Positions 44,796 to 55,552 are shown, counted from the stretch's first letter. The stretch is DNA of 64,000 bases from Limnomonas spitsbergensis (GCA_037349105.1 JAYJMM010000111.1:1674001-1738000); one strand, 5' to 3'. A program made the numbers and translations. The notes: generated by a model from the letters alone, not told the origin.

Positions 44796-45290
44796 ACGTT
44801 ATACCTTTGGGCCCGCTCAAAGCTCGGCCGCGTGGGCGCCCAACTGTTCAGAAGGGGGTAAAGAAGAAGCTAAAAGGAAGAGAGGGGGAAAGGAACAAGA
44901 ACAATAGGAGAGGCCGGGAAGGCAAAGAAGACCAAGTCCAACACCTGAGTTCCACTAGAGACTACCGTTGCCCTCAACATTGGTCTTGGACATGCTAATG
45001 CACCAAGGGCCTGAAGGCTTCCAAATCAATCAGCCCCCCACTCTGGCTCTTGCTCTCATGGCAGCCATCTTTATCTGCATTGCTGCGGGAGCACATTAAG
45101 CCTCTAAGAAAAGAAAAGTCCACAAAAGCAAGCGTACCCCACCCCTGCTTGGCCGCGAGGGCGCCCCACTGATCAGAAGGGAGAAGAGAAGAAACTAAAA
45201 AGGGGGCAAACAACAACAACAACATCAAAAAAGGACAAAAAGAGAAGGCTGGAAAGGCAAACGACACCGGCGCCTCAGAATCCCTAGAGA

Positions 45291-47229
45291 CTAACCCTCA
45301 ACAATGCTCACAACGCAGTCCACAAAAGCAAGTGCATCCCACCCCTGCTCAGCTTGGTACCGCTGGTGGAAGTTAGTGGCAGCGCCCGCAAGACCTGCCC
45401 ACCTCCGCTCCCGTAACTGCTCCCTGACACTAGGGCACTGGAAGCACACATGTAGCGCATCCTCCACCTGGCTGCTCACTATCCCCCCGTGCCCAACACC
45501 GCTGGCAGCAGCGTGCCTCTCGCCGCTGACCGTTGCGCCGTCCTCTAGTATCAGCCGTGCTGATCGCGCCGAGCCGCAGTCGCAAATTTATGCGCACACA
45601 AGCACACTCCCTCTGGCTAGTGCGGCTTTTGGCTTGTGCCAGCACGGCACCCGCCGTGGACTGGAACCATGCGCGGTAGGTCGCCGCAGATCTGTGCTCG
45701 GTGGTAGGGTCCCTGGGGTCCCCACCGCCGCTTGCGTCCAGCCGTGCTTGCTCTTAGGCTGCGTCAACGAGTGCCAACACCTTTATGACGGGTAGGTGCT
45801 GTAGGGCAGCTGCTGCCTCGCGCATGGTGGGGGTGGCTGCCCCCTTCTCCAGCTCCTCTAATGCACCCAGCAGATCAGAGCACCAGGTGCGGCCGCCAGT
45901 GCCCTGGCTGACTGCAAGCTGCATATCTGCTGCCATGGCTTGCGCCAGAGAGGGCTGTATTGCTGTGCCGCCGGTGCCACCGCTGCATTGTAGAAGCGGA
46001 GGATATGGGTCCACCAGTCTCGTTGTAGTGGCTGGAGCTGCAGCTCTCTCAGGACTCCCCAATTGGCGGCTGATGTAGGTAGCCCCGCAGCCTGGCTTAG
46101 GTGCTGAAGCAAGCTGGACTGCATTTTACTGGAGAGAAATTGCCGCGGCCGAAGGTGGCTGGTGGCCCACACCACGTCGCCGTAGTTGGCCGCATGTGCT
46201 GCGTACATGCGGCCAACTACGGCGACGTGGTGCCGTGCATGTGCTGCATATCAGCTGCCAACTTGATGCGGGTTGGAAGATGGCGCCTTAGGCCCACCTT
46301 GGCTGCCATGCGGCGAACACGGTGCAACGCGGCAGCCAAAGGCGCCTCTCTAACCTCCATGGCCCTCTTCATGCCGCCGCTTTCGTGCTGAGTGATGCCC
46401 AAGAATTTGAATTCTTGGACACGCTTCAACACGGCACGGTCAGGGCCGTAAACGCAAACATGGGCTGGCTGTCGGCGCTGCGCGGCTAAGCGGCTGCCAA
46501 ACTCCGTCCATGCCCCTCTGTCTTACTGACATTGACCTGAAGCTGTTTATGTGACGCATATTCATGCAAGGCATCAAGCATGCGTTGCAGTCCTGCTGGG
46601 GTGCGGGCTAGCAAGGAGAGGTCATCCGCATACAACAGGCAGCGTAGTTGTCGCCCCGCCTGCATCTCAATGCCCTCTGCCGGGCACTTGGCTGCGAGCA
46701 TGGCCGGCAGGTCACTGAGGTAAAGGCTAAAGAGCAGGGGGCTCGGGGGGCAGCCCTGCTTGATGCCTCTGGTGCAATGCACATGACCTGTGCGCTTGTG
46801 GCCGTCAGTGAGCGTGTAAACTGCACCGGCATAAAGCGCTTGCACGGCGCGTAACAGGCATGCATGCATGTGAAGATGCTCGCATAAATGCCGCCACAGC
46901 TGCTCCTGGGGCACGCTGTCATAGGCCTTTGTGAAGTCCACAAAGGCCACAAGCAGCTTGCCACGGCCTGCAGCTGCCCGTTGAGCATGGACTGCATGCC
47001 TGAGGAGGAAAGCAGCCTGGAGCGTGCTACGGCGCTGTTGAAAACCAAACTGCTCAGGAGGGACGTGGCCGTGCAATCGCGCCCACTCATCAGTGATGGC
47101 AGGGAGGATGCTGGCATACAGCCGGTAAAGCACGCTAGTGATGGCGATGGGCCGGTAATTACCGGGATCAAGGGGGTCGCCCTTCTTGTAAACAGTGGGT
47201 GTAAAGCAGAGTTCAGCCTGGTGAAATAA
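45291..47229 (-). pseudogene. Broken ORF2 of the truncated LINE (reverse transcriptase to C-terminal zinc motif)
   Basis: The frame begins with VYKKGDPLDPGNYRPIAI and shows PEQFGFQQRRST, motif A FVDFTKAYDSV (Asp 46936-46938), motif B GIKQGCPPSPLLFSLYL, motif C YADD (46621-46632) and motif D VNVSKTE. A frame change follows near 46510 at a GAGGGGC stretch, after which the frame continues with WTEFGSRLAAQ and FKFLGITQHESGG (thumb). A palindromic insertion near 46170-46232 breaks it again. Further frame changes lie near 45970 and below 45750. The end reads EDALHVCFQCPSVREQLRERR, a LINE-type C-terminal Cys/His motif. No endonuclease remains because the 5' part is missing. Confidence 0.8.
46170..46232. 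repeat. Perfect 28-bp inverted repeat with a 7-base loop
   Basis: The left arm (46170-46197) and right arm (46205-46232) are exact reverse complements around GCTGCGT. It lies inside the LINE coding region, where one arm encodes the expected AANYGDVV. The other arm looks like a local inverted duplication. Confidence 0.95.
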
Positions 47230-47474
47230 TTACCCCCTTGGCACCTTCCCTTGCAACTGGAAGTGCTAGGTCACGCATGGATCAAGGCATGATGATTGAA
47301 ATGGTCTGAATGACACTTATCAATGGTTTGACGAGCCTGCAATTTTTAATTCACAACAGAGCAACAGCGCGGCTCTTGGAAGCAAGACAGTTGTTTTGGA
47401 TTCATAGCCTTAACTGACGCATACTTCGTGGCTTGTACCTCGGATCAATACAAGCCAAGACAGCGCAGCAACGC
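47230..47474. other. Unique spacer between the truncated LINE and the Gypsy array
   Basis: No gene is seen. This is the original target DNA of the Gypsy insertion. The bases just left of LTR A (CAACGC) are one side of the target duplication, whose other side lies outside the window. Confidence 0.5.
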
Positions 47475-47901
47475 TGAAGTGATCTACTGCCCGGGAGGGG
47501 ACAAAGACTACTGATACTAGGCTAGAGGCTGGGCTGGAAGACTAGGGAGGCGCACGTGGTGCGTGGGAGCTATGTCGACTCCGGGACTGGGGCGTTGGCT
47601 GAAGGGTTTGCAAGTGGGAGCCAAGTATTGAGCTTGGTAGAATGAACTTATCTCTGTCGAGAGACTCCCGGTTTACTAGCGGGGCGCACTTATGTAGGCG
47701 CTCGGCAGATGGCAAGCCCGGATAAGGCTCTAAAGGCTGGAAGGTTCATGTCGTACAACCGAAGGTTGTTAGAGATCTTAACGACACGCAACTGCTCTCA
47801 CACTGTTAGCTACGCAGTGTGACAACGGTTGTGTTCGCGTACTGGATACTAGGAGACATGTACTGAGTTAACTGGACTGGGGGGTCCAAGACCACTACAC
47901 A
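47475..47901 (-). repeat. LTR A (3' LTR of copy 1, left end of the array)
   Basis: The LTR is 427 bp long. Unique DNA borders it at 47474. It contains a TCACACTG/CAGTGTGA inverted pair. It differs from LTR B at very few positions, for example near 47525. Confidence 0.92.
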
Positions 47902-48161
47902 CCTCCCCCTTTGCTGCGTGCATAACGCGCTGCAAGGAGCGTAGGCTGTAGCGACTTGTAGCTGGATAACTCGGCTGGTAAGACAGGGATTAATCTTGTA
48001 AATTTACATGACTTGACACGATTTTTTTTTTTTCATTTGCTAGGCTGGATTTTAATTCTGCTTGGCAAGATCTGGAGAGAATAGTCTGGGCTAGGCTGGT
48101 AAATAAGAGACACTTGGACAGTGTTAAATATGTTCCCTTAATGACAAGGAAGGCTGCAACA

Positions 48162-48620
48162 TTACTTGCGAAATGTTTTAGGTTGCTCGAGCACGGCTGG
48201 AGTGAGGTTAGCGAGCGGTTCCCATGAATTGTGGGTGTCGTCGTATGCTTTCCACTTGACTAGGACTTGTTTGATTTTCTTTTTGCCAACCTTGCGGATT
48301 CGGTGGGACAAGAGTGCCTCAACTTGATAGAAAGGAAGGCCGTCTTCCATTTCAGGTCCAGCGGGTACAAGCATGGAATCGCTTGAGGATTGGAAGGGCT
48401 TGAGCAAGGATACATGAAAAACTGGGTGAACTCGTTCGTAATTGGCAGGCAATGCTAGTTTCGCAGCGGTGCCTCCTTGTTTCATTGACAGGATCTGGAC
48501 TAGGCCAATGTACTTGGGATGCAATTTCTGAACACCTGCCTTGTACTTGAAATTTCTGGTGGAGACCATGACTTGATCTCCTGTTTTAAAGGAGTATGGT
48601 GCTCGGAATCTTGAATCAGC
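48162..48620 (-). CDS. Copy 1: integrase C-terminal part and chromodomain
   Basis: The frame reads RAPYSFKTGDQVMVST, then an integrase C-terminal GPY/F-like part (HPKYIGLVQIL, YERVHPVFHVSLLKPF). It ends with a chromodomain: FYQVEALLSHRIRK, QVLVKWKAYDDTHNSWEPLANL. Chromodomains of this class bind modified histone H3 and steer integration. The frame is displaced from that of the integrase core by a frame change near 48620-48660, present in all three copies. Confidence 0.9.
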   Translation of the reverse strand, partial: ADSRFRAPYSFKTGDQVMVSTRNFKYKAGVQKLHPKYIGLVQILSMKQGGTAAKLALPANYERVHPVFHVSLLKPFQSSSDSMLVPAGPEMEDGLPFYQVEALLSHRIRKVGKKKIKQVLVKWKAYDDTHNSWEPLANLTPAVLEQPKTFRK

Positions 48621-49960
48621 GTACGTTTTCTGTCTGTCTTTTCAGAGCGGGCAGAGCGCAAAAGCTGCTTGACTCGTACAAATGTGATGTCTAGGTCTGC
48701 GAATACCGCGTCAAGGGCTGGGATTTGCTTGTCAGGCATCTGGACAGACAAGGGTGTGTTTGGGTGCCTTGCGGTGTTCAAGTAAAATGGGCTCTGTCCG
48801 GTGACGCTGGATTTTGCATTATTTATAGTCAGGGCAACTATGGGCAAGAGTTCTTCCCATGTGACATGATTTCCATCAATGAAATGCCTCAGCATTTCTT
48901 CAACGACTCGGTTCATGCGCTCGGTTTGCCCATCGGTTTGAGGGTGGAAAGCAGTTGAAAAACGCGGCTCGATTCGCATGCGGGTGCACATATTGCGCCA
49001 GAACTGTGAGGTAAAACGCACATCTCGCTCCGATTTAATATTTTTCGGTAGGCCATGGTGTTGGTAAACATGTTTGATAAAGGCTCGTGCTATGTCCTCT
49101 GAGGTACTGGATTTCTGGACTGGTGCTAGGCAGACATACTTGGTAAGCTTGTCAACAATGACCATGATTCCATCGTTTTTATCTGAAGACATGGGAAGAT
49201 CGAACACGAAGTCCATAGTGACAGTGTGCCACCTAGTGTCTGGGATGGGCAAGGGCTGGAGCAACCCATACGGTCGTTTGCATGAGGCCTTGTTTGCTTG
49301 GCATGTTTGGCATGTGGACACGAACTGTTGGACATCAGCAGCCATGCTGGGCCACCAGAACTGTCGCTGAATCAAGTCTAGGGTCTTGGTCCAGCTGAAA
49401 TGGCCGGCAATGAGGGTTGCATGGTGCTCTTTCAGGACACGTGCTCGGACAGTGGCTGGAACAATGATTCGACCGCGGAATGACCAGTAGCCATGCTGGA
49501 GTGACCATTGTTTTGTGACAGTTGGGTCCTTGAAATCTAGATCTGTCAGGGATTCAGCTTTTATTTGCTGCATGAGGTCTGGACTGGACTCGTTTACTGT
49601 GATCGCGAAAAGCATGAGCGCTGCTGCTTCACCTTGGTATGGCAATCTCGACAGGGAGTCAGCAGGGTTGGTTGCACCGGGCCGGTAGCGGACTGAAAAC
49701 TGGAACCTCGACATGAATTCGCTCCATCGCGCTTGTCTTCTGGACAGGGTCGGTTGCTTGGTGAAAAATGTCAAGGGATTGTGATCAGTGACAATTGAAA
49801 GTCCTTGGCTGCCCTCAAGATAGCATCGCCATTCTTTGAGTGCCTTGATGATTCCTAGAAGTTCTTGTTCACCTGTGGTGTAATTATGCTCGGCTGGGCT
49901 GAACTTGGAGGAGAAGTACGCGACTGGTCGGCCCTGCTGGGTGAGTACTGCACCGCAACC
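48500..49960 (-). CDS. Copy 1: RNase H and integrase core
   Basis: The frame starts after a frame change beside the RNase H start and reads GCGAVLTQQGRPVAYF, then TDHNPLTFFTKQPTLSRRQ (RNase H). The integrase zinc motif follows (EHHATLIAGH ... CQTCQ). The core has MDFVFDLP (first Asp), KSERDVRFTSQFW (second Asp) and TDGQTERMNRVVEE (Glu). This copy keeps five T at about 49041-49045, so the second Asp is in frame, unlike copies 2 and 3. RNase H degrades template RNA and integrase inserts the cDNA. Confidence 0.9.
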   Translation of the reverse strand, partial: GCGAVLTQQGRPVAYFSSKFSPAEHNYTTGEQELLGIIKALKEWRCYLEGSQGLSIVTDHNPLTFFTKQPTLSRRQARWSEFMSRFQFSVRYRPGATNPADSLSRLPYQGEAAALMLFAITVNESSPDLMQQIKAESLTDLDFKDPTVTKQWSLQHGYWSFRGRIIVPATVRARVLKEHHATLIAGHFSWTKTLDLIQRQFWWPSMAADVQQFVSTCQTCQANKASCKRPYGLLQPLPIPDTRWHTVTMDFVFDLPMSSDKNDGIMVIVDKLTKYVCLAPVQKSSTSEDIARAFIKHVYQHHGLPKNIKSERDVRFTSQFWRNMCTRMRIEPRFSTAFHPQTDGQTERMNRVVEEMLRHFIDGNHVTWEELLPIVALTINNAKSSVTGQSPFYLNTARHPNTPLSVQMPDKQIPALDAVFADLDITFVRVKQLLRSARSEKTDRKRTLIQDSEHHTPLKQEIKSWSPPEISSTRQVFRNCIPSTLA

Positions 49961-51310
49961 TCATGGATGCGTCATATACTAGTTCGTAGGGCAAGTCTGG
50001 ATTCGGGTACGCTAGGACTGGAGGTGAAGCTAACGCCTCCTTGATGGCTTCAAATGCTAGGATGGCATCTTCGCTCTTGGTGAATTGTACTTTTTTCCTG
50101 GTGAGCTGGTGCAGGGGAGCTGCTAGTCGCGATAGGTTAGGTACGAATTTGCGAAAATAATTCGCAAGTCCCAGGAATTGGAGTATGCCTGTGGCATTGG
50201 TTGGGAATTCCCACTCGGTCAGGGTACGAAGTTTTTCTGGGTCTGCGCGCACTCCCTCTTTGGAAAGAATGTGGCCTAGGTACTTGACTTGTTCTTGTAA
50301 AAATCTGCACTTCGAAAAGCGCACTTGCAGCCCGGCTTCACGAATCTTCGTAAACACCTGGTTCAAGTGGTCTAGATGTTCTGCTGTGGATTGCAACAGG
50401 ATGAGGATGTCATCGATGTAAATCAACACGAAGGACAGGGACTGGAAGATCTTGTTAACAGTACTCGGGTACTGGCTGGGCGCGTTGGAAAGTCCCATAG
50501 GCAGACATCGCCATGCATAGTGACCGAATGGTGTCGCGAACGCGGTTTTAGGCACGTCTTCCTCGGAAATCAGCAGCTGGTGAAAGCCACCTGCCATGTC
50601 AAGGCTGGAGTAACAAGTGGCACCGCGGGCTGCATCCAGCAGGTCATCAATGCGCGGTAGCGGATAGCGGAGCTTGAGAGTTATTTCATTGAGGGCTCGG
50701 TAATCAAGGCAAAACCTGAAGCCACCGCTTGGTTTCTTGACAAAGAGGACTGGAGCTCCGTATGGAGAATTGATAGGGGTGATGATTCCCTTCGCTAGGA
50801 GTTCGGTAACTTGTGACTTGAGCTCGATCATTTCACTGGGAGAAAGGCGACAGTTCCTTCGGAAAGGGGGCTTCGCACCGGGGACAAGATCGATTGTGTG
50901 CTCGAGGGGTAGGATATTAGCTCCACCGGCTTGAGGAGTTTCACTGAAAATGTCTGCAAAACTGTCAATTACGTTGCACATTTCAGTTTGCATGGCTGGG
51001 TGCACATGGTCCATGTTCACGTCAAGTTTGCATGGCTGGGCATCGACTGGTTCTCCACTGGGTTGGTTTGGTACCCTATCAAGGTCGACCTCACTGTCGT
51101 CTGGGCTTAGCTCGTGAGGCGTAAGGACCGCGACGAAGGACTTGTATCGACCGGAGTTGAGGTATCTCACGGCGAGGTCAGCTGGGATTTCATCTGGCGG
51201 GGCGTTCGTCTTCCGCGGAGTTCTGAAAATCAGTAACCGTGGGCATAGGGGCGGTGGTCTTCACTACACGGGCTGTTGCACCGCGAGTGCCACGGTAGAC
51301 GCACTAGGTT
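49884..51310 (-). CDS. Copy 1: reverse transcriptase and start of RNase H
   Basis: The frame is open upstream of 51170 (APPDEIPADLAVRYL), so no real start codon is expected; it is part of Pol. It shows LLAKGIITPINSPYGAPVLFV, FCLDYRALNEIT, YSSLDMAGGFHQL (catalytic Asp), the LPMGLSNAP motif, VLIYIDDILI (YIDD) and LGHILSKEGV, then YELVYDAS of RNase H. There the sense shifts frame (CATCCATGAGG near 49960-49970), so RNase H continues in another frame. Copies 2 and 3 carry the same shift. Confidence 0.92.
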
Positions 51311-51600
51311 TACACGACTCCATCCCCATTGGGTGATGGAAGCCTCATCGAGTCAAGATTGTATGTTAGCCACAAGATGCATCGACAAGAATATGGACAG
51401 GACGTGGGCAATGATTTCAAAAGCAGCCCGGCCGAGCATAATTTTAAAGTCACTGCCCTGGCTACAGGGACAACTTGATCGGAAGCGGTGGCCACCGGCT
51501 TGAATCGCGACATACGAACGGGGAGTCCCATTTTCTTGGGAAATCAGGAACTAGAGCTAGATCCAGTATGAAATAGACTAGGGAGACTTTGACCATGTGC
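51310..51600 (-). pseudogene. Copy 1: possible retropepsin remnant
   Basis: Minus-strand sequence at 51544-51570 reads HTGSSSSS followed by TGA, and then GLPVRMSRF, VATASDQVVPVARAVTLKL. This resembles a retroviral-type aspartic protease (DTGSS ... GLPV ... TASG), with the active-site Asp read as His and a stop codon behind it. The same bases occur in copies 2 and 3. A frame slip could give another reading, so this is tentative. Confidence 0.35.
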
Positions 51601-53060
51601 TGGCCGTCATAGATTGATGCTAGGGACTAGGGGCTGGACTAGGGGAAGTCCACTTCCATCACGGACAGCGGCTGGGTCATCTGAAAGGCTCGGCATTTTG
51701 CTGTGTCGCGTAAATCTGAAGGAACTAGAAGAGCCCATGCATGTTTAGACAAGGCAGGGCCGCGATATTTGTTCTCTTGAGCTGGAACTAGTATGGACAG
51801 CAGGGAGAGCTGAGATTGGAGGAACCAATGCCTGGGGCTGTAGCGACAGCTTGGGGTGGGCAAATATTCGTACTCGCGAAATTAAAAAATGTCTGACCTG
51901 GACTCGGGCCTGGGTGCGACTCGGCTGGAATCTGGACTCGATCTCGAACTGTTCCGCCACGTTACATAACGTGTCAGCAAGGATACGATACATTTTGGTA
52001 GATTTGCTTGCATAGCTCTGATTGACTGGGTCTGGTAGTATCTCGATTTGCAGAGGAGCTAGGTAGTCAGCGACTGGACATGTGAGTGACTTGAGCTGCA
52101 GATACGCGAGAGAGATGGCAGTATATCGCCCATTATACGCTTGGCTTGGGCAGGAGCAGCAACGGTTGGGCTGCAATGATATCCGCCTGGACTGGAATTG
52201 CGACGGCAACAACTTGATCCGTCGGGGTGACAGCGATAGCGACCCCACTGGAAGACATGGAAACAGCGTCATGAGAATTGCGAAGGCAACGCTTAGTAAG
52301 CGGCTGGAAATGGCTAGAAGGGGAGGGGAGCTTGTCGATATGTCGCCTGTAGGCGTTGACAGGTTGTTGTACGACCAGGGGGGGGGAGCTTCGCGCAGTA
52401 GCCTGTAGGCGTCGACAGGATGCGGTACGACAGCATGGGGGGGGGGGGAGCTTCGCGCAGTAGCCTGTAGGCGTCGACAGGTTGCGGTACGACAGCATGG
52501 GGGGGGGGAGCTTCGCGCCGTAGCCTGTAGGCGTCGACAGGCTGATGCTGAACCCAAGGTGCTTGTCCGCGACATGCGCTAGGTGCTGGGGTGGCTTAAC
52601 TCAACGGAACTCTGAGAGCCGGGTTGCGAGATTGGAAATGAGTGACCATAGCTTGGCTTGACTAGACAGAAGCTTGACACGTATGACAGGGTGGCCCGCG
52701 CGTAATCGCGTCGAACAAATTTTGACGTGGTACATCATGACTGATGACTGGGACTGAGTTTGTGGCTAGGCTTGGCGCGAAAAAAATGCTCGGTGGATCA
52801 ATGGCTGGGACTGGGAGATTCCAACAATTCACAATTCCTTTCAATCTGCAGCGACTCTTTGATATCTATGTATCTCAAGTTTGCTGTTGAGAGATTGGAG
52901 TGCAAAATTGAAGGTCTGGGAGAGTCAAGGACTTGATCCTCGAGAGGATGCCGGAGGATACTCGAAGACTGGGCACGCGAGGAAACTCGGGGATACTGGT
53001 TGTGTCCGATGGTTTCCATTCGGGTGGCTCGACACTACGGTAAAGAGACCTTGGCTCGTG
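51600..53060 (-). other. Copy 1: 5' internal region where Gag is expected; no Gag recognised
   Basis: Several open frames of 70-276 codons overlap on the minus strand, but I see no capsid motif and no CCHC knuckle. At about 52335-52545 a roughly 60-bp unit (GTAGCCTGTAGGCGTCGACA plus a run of 8-13 G) is repeated three to four times, with G-run lengths differing between copies of the element. Confidence 0.5.
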
Positions 53061-53067
53061 AAACCAC

Positions 53068-53494
53068 TGAAGTGATCTACTGCCCGGGAGGGGACAAAGA
53101 CTACTGATACTAGGCTAGAGGTTGGGCTGGAAGACTAGGGAGGCGCACGTGGTGCGTGGGAGCTATGTCGACTCCGGGACTGGGGCGTTGGCTGAAGGGT
53201 TTGCAAGTGGGAGCCAAGTATTGAGCTTGGTAGAATGAACTTATCTCTGTCGAGAGACTCCCGGTTTACTAGCGGGGCGCACTTATGTAGGCGCTCGGCA
53301 GATGGCAAGCCCGGATAAGGCTCTAAAGGCTGGAAGGTTCATGTCGTACAACCGAAGGTTGTTAGAGATCTTAACGACACGCAACTGCTCTCACACTGTT
53401 AGCTACGCAGTGTGACAACGGTTGTGTTCGCGTACTGGATACTAGGAGACATGTACTGAGTTAACTGGACTGGGGGGTCCAAGACCACTACACA
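53068..53494 (-). repeat. LTR B (shared by copies 1 and 2)
   Basis: The LTR is 427 bp. On the plus strand it is preceded by GGCTCGTGAAACCAC, the complement of the primer site of copy 1. It is followed by CCTCCCCCTTTG, the complement of the polypurine tract of copy 2. Confidence 0.92.
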
Positions 53495-53754
53495 CCTCCC
53501 CCTTTGCTGCGTGCATAACGCGCTGCAAGGAGCGTAGGCTGTAGCGACTTGTAGCTGGATAACTCGGCTGGTAAGACAGGGATTTATCTTGTAAATTTAC
53601 ATGACTTGACACGATTTTTTTTTTTTCATTTGCTAGGCTGGATTTTAATTCTGCTTGGCAAGATCTGGAGAGAATAGTCTGGGCTAGGCTGGTAAATAAG
53701 AGACACTTGGACAGTGTTAAATATGTTCCCTTAATGACAAGGAAGGCTGCAACA

Positions 53755-54213
53755 TTACTTGCGAAATGTTTTAGGTTGCTCGAGCACGGCTGGAGTGAGG
53801 TTAGCGAGCGGTTCCCATGAATTGTGGGTGTCGTCGTATGCTTTCCACTTGACTAGGACTTGTTTGATTTTCTTTTTGCCAACCTTGCGGATTCGGTGGG
53901 ACAAGAGTGCCTCAACTTGATAGAAAGGAAGGCCGTCTTCCATTTCAGGTCCAGCGGGTACAAGCATGGAATCGCTTGAGGATTGGAAGGGCTTGAGCAA
54001 GGATACATGAAAAACTGGGTGAACTCGTTCGTAATTGGCAGGCAATGCTAGTTTCGCAGCGGTGCCTCCTTGTTTCATTGACAGGATCTGGACTAGGCCA
54101 ATGTACTTGGGATGCAATTTCTGAACACCTGCCTTGTACTTGAAATTTCTGGTGGAGACCATGACTTGATCTCCTGTTTTAAAGGAGTATGGTGCTCGGA
54201 ATCTTGAATCAGC
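53755..54213 (-). CDS. Copy 2: integrase C-terminal part and chromodomain
   Basis: The 135 residues after Met at 54162 are the same as in copy 1. The same upstream frame change separates it from the integrase core. Confidence 0.9.
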   Translation of the reverse strand, partial: ADSRFRAPYSFKTGDQVMVSTRNFKYKAGVQKLHPKYIGLVQILSMKQGGTAAKLALPANYERVHPVFHVSLLKPFQSSSDSMLVPAGPEMEDGLPFYQVEALLSHRIRKVGKKKIKQVLVKWKAYDDTHNSWEPLANLTPAVLEQPKTFRK

Positions 54214-55552
54214 GTACGTTTTCTGTCTGTCTTTTCAGAGCGGGCAGAGCGCAAAAGCTGCTTGACTCGTACAAATGTGATGTCTAGGTCTGCGAATACC
54301 GCGTCAAGGGCTGGGATTTGCTTGTCAGGCATCTGGACAGACAAGGGTGTGTTTGGGTGCCTTGCGGTGTTCAAGTAAAATGGGCTCTGTCCGGTGACGC
54401 TGGATTTTGCATTATTTATAGTCAGGGCAACTATGGGCAAGAGTTCTTCCCATGTGACATGATTTCCATCAATGAAATGCCTCAGCATTTCTTCAACGAC
54501 TCGGTTCATGCGCTCGGTTTGCCCATCGGTTTGAGGGTGGAAAGCAGTTGAAAAACGCGGCTCGATTCGCATGCGGGTGCACATATTGCGCCAGAACTGT
54601 GAGGTAAAACGCACATCTCGCTCCGATTTAATATTTTCGGTAGGCCATGGTGTTGGTAAACATGTTTGATAAAGGCTCGTGCTATGTCCTCTGAGGTACT
54701 GGATTTCTGGACTGGTGCTAGGCAGACATACTTGGTAAGCTTGTCAACAATGACCATGATTCCATCGTTTTTCTCTGAAGACATGGGAAGATCGAACACG
54801 AAGTCCATAGTGACAGTGTGCCACCTAGTGTCTGGGATGGGCAAGGGCTGGAGCAACCCATACGGTCGTTTGCATGAGGCCTTGTTTGCTTGGCATGTTT
54901 GGCATGTGGACACGAACTGTTGGACATCAGCAGCCATGCTGGGCCACCAGAACTGTCGCTGAATCAAGTCTAGGGTCTTGGTCCAGCTGAAATGGCCGGC
55001 AATGAGGGTTGCATGGTGCTCTTTCAGGACACGTGCTCGGACAGTGGCTGGAACAATGATTCGACCGCGGAATGACCAGTAGCCATGCTGGAGTGACCAC
55101 TGTTTTGTGACAGTTGGGTCCTTGAAATCTAGATCTGTCAGGGATTCAGCTTTTATTTGCTGCATGAGGTCTGGACTGGACTCGTTTACTGTGATCGCGA
55201 AAAGCATGAGCGCTGCTGCTTCACCTTGGTATGGCAATCTCGACAGGGAGTCAGCAGGGTTGGTTGCACCGGGCCGGTAGCGGACTGAAAACTGGAACCT
55301 CGACATGAATTCGCTCCATCGCGCTTGTCTTCTGGACAGGGTCGGTTGCTTGGTGAAAAATGTCAAGGGATTGTGATCAGTGACAATTGAAAGTCCTTGG
55401 CTGCCCTCAAGATAGCAGCGCCATTCTTTGAGTGCCTTGATGATTCCTAGAAGTTCTTGTTCACCTGTGGTGTAATTATGCTCGGCTGGGCTGAACTTGG
55501 AGGAGAAGTACGCGACTGGTCGGCCCTGCTGGGTGAGTACTGCACCGCAACC
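54093..55552 (-). pseudogene. Copy 2: RNase H and integrase core with a one-base deletion
   Basis: As in copy 1, except that a five-T run is four T here (about 54633). This shifts the frame between HHGLPK and the second catalytic Asp of integrase. The downstream part is still open in another frame (54614-54093, RFTSQFWRN ... TDGQTERMNR). The integrase is therefore broken in its core. Confidence 0.9.

Larger units (their letters stand above)
44797..47229 (-). mobile_element. 5'-truncated LINE with reverse transcriptase, zinc motif and duplicated 3' tail
   Basis: The element starts abruptly inside the reverse transcriptase (near 47229) and ends near 44797. Its 3' tail is T/C-rich on the minus strand and contains GGGCGCCCACGCGGCCGAGC. 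A second, similar tail segment lies at 45150-45300, so the 3' end is partly duplicated. 5' truncation is typical of failed target-primed reverse transcription. The reverse transcriptase differs clearly from that of the LINE at 1-9 kb. Confidence 0.8.
47475..53494 (-). mobile_element. Ty3/Gypsy chromovirus, copy 1 of a tandem array
   Basis: This LTR retrotransposon has 427-bp LTRs at 53068-53494 (5') and 47475-47901 (3'). Each LTR begins TG and ends CA on the minus strand. A purine tract (AAAGGGGGAGG) directly precedes the 3' LTR. A primer site with TGGTTTCACGAGCC starts one base after the 5' LTR. The order protease remnant, reverse transcriptase, RNase H, integrase, chromodomain is that of Ty3/Gypsy chromoviruses. 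The 5' LTR is shared with copy 2. Confidence 0.93.

Noticed and set aside
51745..52575. 276-codon minus frame as Gag of the Gypsy element
   Set aside because: It has no capsid or CCHC motif, and its N-terminal third is the G-run repeat. Listed only as an unresolved region.
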